Positions 7,401 to 13,971 of a DNA stretch of 58,104 nt are shown piece after piece. The position numbers were made by a program, and so were the translations under genes. Below the pieces are notes generated by a model. That model made no database searches. It worked only from the letters and a program-made list of their open reading frames with translations, and was not told the DNA's origin. How positions within the stretch are numbered: position 1 is the stretch's first letter; every line of letters starts with the position of its first letter. The DNA lies in contig CANRXB010000014.1 of assembly GCA_947643715.1 (NCBI GenBank), positions 1 through 58,104 on the forward strand, read 5' to 3'. Source of the stretch: an uncultured bacterium (lineage in GTDB: Bacteria; Bacillota; Clostridia; Oscillospirales; Oscillospiraceae).

Positions 7401-8048
7401 ATGAGATGCAGGCGGGAGACCATGCTGCTCTATGCCGTCACCGACCGGGCCTGGACGGGGGAGCAGACGCTGTATGAACAGGTGGAGCAGGCCCTGGACG
7501 GGGGCGTCACCTGCGTCCAGCTCCGGGAGAAGGGACTGGCGGAGGAGGCGTTCTTGGCGGAGGCCATGGAGATCGGAGCGCTGTGCCGGGCCTATGGGGT
7601 GCCGTTCCTCATCAACGACAGCGTGGAGATCGCCCTGGCCTGCGGCGCGGACGGCGTCCATGTGGGCCAGAGCGATATGGATGCCGGACGCGTCCGGGCC
7701 GCCGTGGGGGAGGGGATGCTGATCGGGGTGTCCGCCCGGACGGTGGAGCAGGCGGTCAAGGCCCGGGACGCCGGGGCGGATTACCTGGGGGTGGGGGCGG
7801 TGTTCGCCACCGCCACCAAGCATGACGCCAAAGAGCTGCCCCGCAGAGATCTGCAGGACATCTGCGCCGCAGTGGACATACCCGTGGTGGCCATCGGCGG
7901 CATCCATCGGGAGAACATCCTGGAACTGACCGGCTCGGGGGCGGACGGCGTGGCCTTGGTGTCCGCCATCTTCGCCGCGAAGGACATCGAGCGGGAGTGC
8001 CGGGAGCTGAAGGAGCTGTCCCGCAGGATGGTGGCCGGGGCGGGCTGA
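7401..8048 (+). CDS. thiE: Thiamine-phosphate synthase
   Basis: A 215-aa TIM-barrel enzyme joining HMP-pyrophosphate and thiazole phosphate to thiamine phosphate. Signatures in order: YAVTDR, VQLREK (near 36), INDSVEIA (near 69), DGVHVGQSD (pyrophosphate and Mg binding, near 85), and GVGAVFATATKHDA (near 132), where most family members have GPIFPTxTK. The start follows GGGGGGAG by 4-5 nt, 14 nt after thiM stops. Soluble. Confidence 0.95.
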   Translation: MRCRRETMLLYAVTDRAWTGEQTLYEQVEQALDGGVTCVQLREKGLAEEAFLAEAMEIGALCRAYGVPFLINDSVEIALACGADGVHVGQSDMDAGRVRAAVGEGMLIGVSARTVEQAVKARDAGADYLGVGAVFATATKHDAKELPRRDLQDICAAVDIPVVAIGGIHRENILELTGSGADGVALVSAIFAAKDIERECRELKELSRRMVAGAG

Positions 8049-8069
8049 GGGCCGAAAGGAGCGATCTTG

Positions 8070-8873
8070 ATGAAAACAGCGTTGTCCATCGCCGGGAGCG
8101 ACCCCAGCGGGGGGGCCGGCATCCAGGCGGATCTGAAGACCATGGCCATGAACGGGGTGTACGGCATGAGCGCCGTCACCGCCCTCACCGCCCAGAACAC
8201 CACCGGCGTGCGGGGGATCCTGGAGGTGGATCCCGGGTTCCTGGAGAGCCAGATCGACGCGGTGTTCGAGGACATCTTCCCCGACGCGGTGAAGATCGGC
8301 ATGGTGGCCTGCGCCACGCTGGTGGAGGTCATCGCGGGGCGGCTGCGGCGGTACGGCGCGCGGAACGTCGTGGTGGACCCGGTGATGGTGGCCACCAGCG
8401 GATCGGCGTTGATGCGCACGGACGCGGTGGACGTCCTGGTCCGGGAGCTGCTGCCTCTGGCCGCCCTGGCCACCCCGAACGTCCCGGAGGGGGAGGTACT
8501 GTCCGGCATGTCCATCCGTAGCCGGGCGGACATGGAGGAGGCGGCGCGGAGGATCGGCGAAGCCTGCTCCTGCCCGGTGCTCCTGAAGGGAGGCCACGCC
8601 CTGTGCGATGCGGACGACCTGCTGTGGGTGGACGGGACGGCGACCTGGTTCCACGCACAGCGCATCCGGACCGCCAACACCCACGGCACCGGGTGTACCC
8701 TGTCCAGCGCCATCGCGGCCAACTTGGCGAAGGGCTTCTCCCTGGAGGCGTCGGTGCGGCGGGCCAAGGAGTATCTCTCCGGGGCGCTGGCTGCGGGGCT
8801 GGATCTGGGGAAGGGCGCCGGTCCGATGGACCACGCTTTCGCCATGCAAGGCTACTTTACCCAGGAGGCTTGA
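8070..8873 (+). CDS. thiD: Hydroxymethylpyrimidine/phosphomethylpyrimidine kinase
   Basis: A 267-aa ribokinase-fold enzyme that phosphorylates HMP twice to give HMP-pyrophosphate. Signatures: SIAGSDPSGGAGIQAD at the N-terminus, DPVMVATSG near 112, TPNVPEGEVL near 138 (usually NLPEAE), and THGTGCTLSSAIAA near 212 with the catalytic Cys. The ATG at 8070 has AAAGGAG 8 nt upstream; a TTG one codon before is not needed. Sits between thiE and thiC. Confidence 0.95.
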   Translation: MKTALSIAGSDPSGGAGIQADLKTMAMNGVYGMSAVTALTAQNTTGVRGILEVDPGFLESQIDAVFEDIFPDAVKIGMVACATLVEVIAGRLRRYGARNVVVDPVMVATSGSALMRTDAVDVLVRELLPLAALATPNVPEGEVLSGMSIRSRADMEEAARRIGEACSCPVLLKGGHALCDADDLLWVDGTATWFHAQRIRTANTHGTGCTLSSAIAANLAKGFSLEASVRRAKEYLSGALAAGLDLGKGAGPMDHAFAMQGYFTQEA

Positions 8874-8902
8874 ACACTTACACGAAAAGGAGCTGTCCCT
8901 AT

Positions 8903-10207
8903 ATGAGAGCTTACGCCACACAGATGGACGCCGCCCGGCAGGGCATCGTCACCCCTGAGATGGAGGCGGTGGCAAAAAAAGAACATCGCACGGCGCAGGA
9001 GATCCGGGAGCTGGTGGCCAAAGGACAGGTGGCCATCTGCGCCAACCGGCTGCACACCTGTCTGGAGCCCAATGGGGTGGGCTCCATGCTGCGCACCAAG
9101 ATCAACGTGAACCTGGGGGTGTCCCGGGACTGCAAGGACTACGATGCGGAGATGCGCAAGGTCATGACGGCGGTGGACATGGGGGCGGAGGCCATCATGG
9201 ACCTGTCCTCCCACGGCGACACCCGGCCCTTCCGCCAAAAGCTGATCCGGGAGTGCCCCGCCATGATCGGCACGGTGCCGGTCTATGACAGCGTGATCCA
9301 TTACCAGCGGGACCTGGCCGAGCTCACCGCCAAAGACCTCATCGACGTGGTGCGCCTCCACGCCCGGGACGGGGTGGATTTCGTCACCCTCCACTGCGGC
9401 ATCACCCGCAAGACCATCGACCAGATCAGGACCCACAAGCGGAAGATGAACATCGTGTCCCGGGGCGGTTCCCTGGTGTTCGCCTGGATGTGCATGACCG
9501 GGGAGGAGAACCCGTTCTATGAGCGCTTCGACGAGATCCTGGACATCTGCCGGGAGTACGACGTGACCATCTCCCTGGGCGACGCCTGCCGCCCCGGCTG
9601 CCTGGCCGACGCCGGCGACGTGTGCCAGATCGAGGAGCTGGTGCGCTTGGGCGAGCTGACTGGACGGGCCTGGGCGAAGGACGTGCAGGTCATGGTGGAG
9701 GGCCCCGGCCACATGCCCCTGGACCAGATCGAGGCCAACATGAAGCTCCAGCAGACGATCTGCATGGGGGCGCCCTTCTATGTCCTGGGCCCCATCGTCA
9801 CGGACATCGCGCCTGGGTATGACCACATCACCGCCGCCATCGGCGGGGCGGTGGCGGCGTCCGCCGGAGCGGCCTTCCTGTGCTATGTCACTCCCGCCGA
9901 GCACCTGGCCCTGCCCGACGTGGACGATGTGAAGCAGGGGATCGTCGCGGCCAGGATCGCGGCCCACGCGGCGGACATCGCCAAGAAGGTGCCCCACGCC
10001 CGGGACCTGGACGACGCCATGGCGGAGGCCCGGCGGACCTTCGACTGGGACGGGCAGTGGGCGTGCTCCATCGACCCGGAGACCGCCAAGGCCATCCGGG
10101 CCGGCCGCAGCCCGGAGCACGAGGACAGCTGCTCCATGTGCGGAAAGTTCTGCGCCGTGCGCAGCATGAACAAGGCGCTGAGCGGCGAGCACATCGACAT
10201 CCTGTGA
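8903..10207 (+). CDS. thiC: Phosphomethylpyrimidine synthase (short form)
   Basis: A 434-aa radical-SAM enzyme that rearranges aminoimidazole ribotide to HMP-phosphate, the de novo pyrimidine half of thiamine. It is the shorter anaerobe form without the ~100-200-aa N-terminal extension of plant and proteobacterial ThiC. The C-terminal iron-sulfur motif reads CSMCGKFC, with three rather than four residues before the last Cys, as I recall for clostridial ThiC. Other landmarks are DLSSHGD near 90, EGPGHMPLDQIE near 272 and GPIVTDIAPGYDHI near 297. AAAAGGAG lies 10 nt before the ATG. Confidence 0.95.
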   Translation: MRAYATQMDAARQGIVTPEMEAVAKKEHRTAQEIRELVAKGQVAICANRLHTCLEPNGVGSMLRTKINVNLGVSRDCKDYDAEMRKVMTAVDMGAEAIMDLSSHGDTRPFRQKLIRECPAMIGTVPVYDSVIHYQRDLAELTAKDLIDVVRLHARDGVDFVTLHCGITRKTIDQIRTHKRKMNIVSRGGSLVFAWMCMTGEENPFYERFDEILDICREYDVTISLGDACRPGCLADAGDVCQIEELVRLGELTGRAWAKDVQVMVEGPGHMPLDQIEANMKLQQTICMGAPFYVLGPIVTDIAPGYDHITAAIGGAVAASAGAAFLCYVTPAEHLALPDVDDVKQGIVAARIAAHAADIAKKVPHARDLDDAMAEARRTFDWDGQWACSIDPETAKAIRAGRSPEHEDSCSMCGKFCAVRSMNKALSGEHIDIL

Positions 10208-10218
10208 GACGGGCCGGG

Positions 10219-10884
10219 ATGCACCGCAGATGCGTCATCGTGGGCGGGGCCGGGATCGGAGACTACGGAGCCGTCCGCCGGTATCTGAGGGCGGGCGACT
10301 TCAATGTGTTCTGCGACTGCGGCCTGGCCCACCGGGAGGGGCTGGGCATCGCCCCTCACTTGATCGTGGGGGACTTCGACTCCCACGAGGATCCCAAGCT
10401 GGACGTGGAGACCATCGTGCTGCCCTGCGAAAAGGACGACACCGACACCGTGTTCGCGGTGAAGGAGGCCCTGCGGCGGGGCTTCGACGACTTCCTGCTC
10501 GTGGGGGCGGCGGGGGGACGGCTGGACCACACTCTGGCGAACGTGTCCATCCTGCTGATGCTCCACCGGCAGGGGAAAAGTGCGCTGCTGGTGGACGACT
10601 GGTCGGAGATGGAGGTGGTGGGAGCGGAGCCGGTCCATGTCGATGGCTCCTTCCCCTTCTTCTCCCTGCTGAACGTCTCGGGGACGGCCAGAGGCGTCAC
10701 CGTGGAGGACGCGAGGTATCCTCTGCGGGACGCGGAGATCCGGTGTACCTACCAGTACGGCGTCAGCAACGAGGCGCTGCCCGGGCGGCGGGCCAGGGTG
10801 CGCGTAGGGGAGGGGGAGCTCCTGCTGATCCGAGTGCGGCAGGAGGACGCTCATACGGCGCCCCCCGCCGGAGCTGCTGAGTGA
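10219..10884 (+). CDS. thiN: Thiamine pyrophosphokinase
   Basis: A 221-aa enzyme that transfers pyrophosphate from ATP to thiamine, giving TPP. Signatures: CDCGLAH, VGDFDSH (near 55), KDDTDT (near 75) and GAAGGRLDH (near 98), then the C-terminal beta-barrel domain ending LLLIRV. The ATG at 10219 has only a weak GGGCCGGG ahead and lies 11 nt after thiC stops, so translation may be coupled. Last gene of the operon; makes the riboswitch ligand, closing the feedback loop. Confidence 0.92.
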   Translation: MHRRCVIVGGAGIGDYGAVRRYLRAGDFNVFCDCGLAHREGLGIAPHLIVGDFDSHEDPKLDVETIVLPCEKDDTDTVFAVKEALRRGFDDFLLVGAAGGRLDHTLANVSILLMLHRQGKSALLVDDWSEMEVVGAEPVHVDGSFPFFSLLNVSGTARGVTVEDARYPLRDAEIRCTYQYGVSNEALPGRRARVRVGEGELLLIRVRQEDAHTAPPAGAAE

Positions 10885-10948
10885 GCTCGCAGGCGAGGCG
10901 CGCCGTATGCGTGGACAGGCCGCGTCCCGGCCGGTGGGGGTGGCCGGA

Positions 10949-11419
10949 TCACGCCGGCTGGGCCCCCAATTTCTTCAGCGCCTTGATCGTGGCGTCCATG
11001 TTCTCCTTGTGCCAGTTCTTATACCCCCCGGCGTATTGGGTGGCGTGGAGGCCGGACGTGCGAAAATCGCTCAGCTCCTTCTGCTGCGTGGACAGCCGGA
11101 TATCGTCCTCCCCGGTGTGGATGGTGATGACGGTGTTGAGCAGATCCTCCTCCAGCTCCACCGACCGGATGTCCGCATAGGGGAGCACAAGGGACGTGTC
11201 CTTGCGCAGACTGGCCCACAAGGGGTCGAAGGGGAGGAGGATCAGCTCGTTCTCACACATCTGGAGCACGCACAGATCGCACTCTATGAAGGATCTGAAA
11301 AACGAGACGATCTTGTCGCTGAGGTTGTCCGGGGCGGGCCGGACGAGGATGCAGAGGCCATCCAGCGGCTGGTATCCGGCCTCCTGGGCAAATCCTTTGA
11401 TTGTGTTTTCATGTGCCAT
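10949..11419 (-). CDS. Hypothetical protein, 156 aa, possible PH-like domain
   Basis: A soluble protein in which a beta-rich middle (VLQMCENELILLPF, YADIRSVELEEDLLNTVITIHT) and a C-terminal helix suggest a bacterial pleckstrin-homology-like fold; this is a structural impression only. AGGAGG lies 9 nt before the ATG. It follows the DUF6440 gene by 90 nt on the same strand and is convergent with thiN. No function can be named. Confidence 0.65.
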   Translation of the reverse strand: MAHENTIKGFAQEAGYQPLDGLCILVRPAPDNLSDKIVSFFRSFIECDLCVLQMCENELILLPFDPLWASLRKDTSLVLPYADIRSVELEEDLLNTVITIHTGEDDIRLSTQQKELSDFRTSGLHATQYAGGYKNWHKENMDATIKALKKLGAQPA

Positions 11420-11509
11420 GATGTAGTACCTCCTGTCAAAGCGATGAATGTTCGTTTTGGGTGCGGACAGGCAGGATCATGTCGAGGTCGTGCTGTGCTT
11501 CCGATCCTG

Positions 11510-11689
11510 TCAGTTCGTAGAGGTGACGATGGGCTTGCCGTCCGGGCCTACCAGGACACTCATGCCGCAGCCCACCGTCAGCGCGGACGAGGCCAGCACG
11601 TAGTTCACGCCGGTCTCGGTGTCCACGATGATCTTTTCCACGTTGGTGATCCCCTGAGAGTAGACTTCCACGAAGCGATCCTTTTCCAT
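11510..11689 (-). CDS. DUF6440 family protein, 59 aa
   Basis: A small soluble protein containing EKIIVDTETGVNYV and GPDGKPIVT, the conserved core of DUF6440, whose function is unknown. The ATG at 11689 has GGGGGG 7 nt ahead; an upstream Met at 11734 lacks a ribosome site. The gene lies between the LytTR operon terminator and the PH-like gene. Confidence 0.8.
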   Translation of the reverse strand: MEKDRFVEVYSQGITNVEKIIVDTETGVNYVLASSALTVGCGMSVLVGPDGKPIVTSTN

Positions 11690-11796
11690 GACATTCCCCC
11701 CTTTCTCAGCCCGCCTGTCCGCGAAAGGAAGCATATCATAGCGCGGGCCTGCTGTGGGCAGGATCTCCTGAACGGCACAGATCGTGCCTGAACGAC

Positions 11797-11840
11797 AAAA
11801 GACTGGACGAAGGGCCTCACGGCTCTCCGTCCAGTCTTTT
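11797..11840 (-). terminator. Terminator of the GHKL/LytTR operon
   Basis: A 13-bp perfect stem (11797-11809 with 11828-11840) whose distal arm on the minus strand is CGTCCAGTCTTTT, followed by GTCGTT. Its proximal arm is inside the last codons of the response regulator gene, so stop codon and terminator overlap. Confidence 0.8.
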
Positions 11841-12554
11841 GCGCAGCGCGGCCTTCCCGGCCCGGGACAGCAGGCACTCCCGGCCTCCCACCCGGACCCG
11901 GTTCCCCTTCCAGTCCACCGTCTGGATCTTGTCCCATGCCGCCAGATAGGCCCGGTGGATCCGGATGAACCGCCCGCCCAGCTTGGCCTCCAGTTCGCCC
12001 AGGGTGCCCACGAGATCCATCCGGCCGCTCGCGGTGTGGAGGACGATGTGGTGGGACTGTGGGGCGGTCTCGAAAAACAGGATGTCGTCCAGGGGGATGT
12101 GGCGGATCTCGTCCCCTATCCGCAGGGGGAACACCTCCACCGGGTCTCGGCGTTCGTCCATCAGACGCTCGTGGATCGCCTCCAGGCACCGGGCCGCGGA
12201 TGGGCCGATCTGCTCAGGCTCCTTCACGATGTAGTCGAAGGCTTCCAAATGGTATCGGAAGGTGCGCCACGCCAAGTCGCCGTAGCTGGTGATGTAGGCC
12301 AGGGTGCCGTGGGGATCCCGCCGCCGCAGCTCATGGCCCAGGCGGAAGCCGTCCCACTCCCCGTCCTTCAGGTCCACGTCCAGGAAATAGATGCTGCGTC
12401 GGTTGTCCTGCATGGCGTCCAGCAGCTCCCTGGCGCTGGCGGCGGAGCACACCACCTGCATATCGTAGCCCTCCATGAAGATCTTCCACTCCAGGGCGGT
12501 CTTGATCTGGTGGCGGACGCCGTCCTCGTCGTCGCAGAGATAGATCTGGATCAT
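11817..12554 (-). CDS. LytTR-family response regulator (AgrA type)
   Basis: A 245-aa DNA-binding regulator. The receiver domain (1-125) has acidic residues CDDED at 7-11, the phosphoacceptor Asp59 in FLDVD, and Lys in YIVKEP. The LytTR domain (about 140-240) has DILFFET and RFIRIHRAYLA with the usual C-terminal strand. Such proteins bind paired 9-bp direct repeats upstream of quorum or bacteriocin genes. It overlaps the kinase gene by 4 nt (ATGA), so the two are made together and are partners. Confidence 0.92.
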   Translation of the reverse strand: MIQIYLCDDEDGVRHQIKTALEWKIFMEGYDMQVVCSAASARELLDAMQDNRRSIYFLDVDLKDGEWDGFRLGHELRRRDPHGTLAYITSYGDLAWRTFRYHLEAFDYIVKEPEQIGPSAARCLEAIHERLMDERRDPVEVFPLRIGDEIRHIPLDDILFFETAPQSHHIVLHTASGRMDLVGTLGELEAKLGGRFIRIHRAYLAAWDKIQTVDWKGNRVRVGGRECLLSRAGKAALRKRLDGEP

Positions 12555-13891
12555 GGCCGGCCTCCTATGGTGAGCTCCTGGACGAACACGCCCTGCGCCC
12601 AGTTCGTGGAGGACAAGGTGTTGGGGCAGCGCGCCAGGATCTGCCGGTAGCTGGAAAGTCCCAGTCCCCGGCCCTCTCCCTTGGTGGAGAAGCCCTCTGT
12701 CCAGATGCCGTCCGGGTCGATGTCCCCGGCGTAGGGGTTGGACACCCGCAGGGACAGCAGATCCCCCCGGGACAGCAGGACGATCTCCACCCAGGGCGTT
12801 CCCGTTTCCAGAGCGGCCTGAGCGGCGTTGTCCAGCAGGATGCCCAGGCAGCGCACGAGATCCCAGACGTCCATCTTCACCGACTCCACGGGGTAGAGCA
12901 CCTCCAGGCGGCAGTCGATGCCCTGCTCCACCATGCCCGCCAGCTTGGACAGCAACAGGCTCCTCACTTGGGGGATGCGCAGGTTGCCGATCTGGGTGGA
13001 CGCCTGGATCTTCTCCCCGATGCGCCGGTCGAAGCCCGCGTCGAGCTGGGACAGGGAGGCCAGCAGCGCGTCCAGCTCCCCTGCCCCCGCCTGCTCCGAC
13101 AGGCCCGCCAGCAGGTTCTTATAGTCGTGGCGGAAGGCGCGCACCTCCCGGCGGATGGCCTCCAGATCTCGCTCATAGAGCTGCTGCTGGGTGATGATGT
13201 CCTGTTGGACCTCCATTTTCCGGGCGGCGTTGAACCACTGGGCCAGGTAGAGCAGCAGCCCCGCCGCAAGACCCGTCATTACCAGGACCAGAAGGTAGTA
13301 CAGGGCAAAATACTCCGTCGGGATCACCCGATGGAGCAGGTAGAACGCCTCCATGACACACGCCAAGGTGAAAGAAAACAGGGCTGTCTTGCGGGGGCTG
13401 GGGTCCTCCTCCAGCAGAAAGCGGAACCTGCGGCCGAAGCCCAGGCGGTGCAGCAGGGCGGCGGAGAGCAGCACCATGGCGCAAACGATGGACGTCACTA
13501 CGACGAATTGGAGGCCCTCGTTATCGTTGAATATGTTGCGGAACAAAAACTGGGTCAGGGCGGAGATGGCCACCTGGAACAGACCTGCTATGGACACGGC
13601 GGAAAGGGCCCGCCAGGATCCGATCCTCCAGACCCACCGGGTCCACAGCACGCAGCCCAGCATGGCGCTGAGGGAGCCGAGGCAGAAGCGGATGAGGATC
13701 CCGCCGGGAAGGGCGTGATACAGCGATATGTTGAGCGTGCAGGCGACCAGCGGGGAGGCGAGCAGGGCGGGCAGCTTCTTCAGGCGCCGTAAGCTGTGCT
13801 CATCCAGGATGATGAACAGGTAGGCCACCAGGATGGCGTGGGCCATCGTGGAACTTAAGTATGCGGTCAGATAGTTGACCAGTGTGGGCAC
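12551..13891 (-). CDS. GHKL sensor histidine kinase (AgrC type)
   Basis: A 446-aa membrane kinase. Six to seven hydrophobic segments fill residues 1-225, as in peptide-sensing AgrC/ComD kinases. A coiled helix leads to the phosphorylated His255 in FRHDYKNLL, and the ATPase domain has ILLDNAAQAAL (N-box, near 355) and GRGLGLSSYRQI (G-box, near 412). Starts with GTG at 13891, 6 nt after AAGGAGGGG. No AgrB protease or pheromone precursor is visible within the window, so the ligand gene lies elsewhere or the signal is not a peptide. Confidence 0.92.
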   Translation of the reverse strand: MPTLVNYLTAYLSSTMAHAILVAYLFIILDEHSLRRLKKLPALLASPLVACTLNISLYHALPGGILIRFCLGSLSAMLGCVLWTRWVWRIGSWRALSAVSIAGLFQVAISALTQFLFRNIFNDNEGLQFVVVTSIVCAMVLLSAALLHRLGFGRRFRFLLEEDPSPRKTALFSFTLACVMEAFYLLHRVIPTEYFALYYLLVLVMTGLAAGLLLYLAQWFNAARKMEVQQDIITQQQLYERDLEAIRREVRAFRHDYKNLLAGLSEQAGAGELDALLASLSQLDAGFDRRIGEKIQASTQIGNLRIPQVRSLLLSKLAGMVEQGIDCRLEVLYPVESVKMDVWDLVRCLGILLDNAAQAALETGTPWVEIVLLSRGDLLSLRVSNPYAGDIDPDGIWTEGFSTKGEGRGLGLSSYRQILARCPNTLSSTNWAQGVFVQELTIGGRP

Positions 13892-13971
13892 GGCGGTCCC
13901 CTCCTTATAGGGCTGGAGCTTTGGATGCCGGGGCCAGCTTGGACGGTGCGCAGGAACGGGCCAAGGCCGTC

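Noticed and set aside
10927-10947. CCGGCC/GGCCGG hairpin as terminator between thiN and the PH-like gene
   Set aside because: Only 6 bp with a purine-rich loop and no T-run; too weak to list as a feature.
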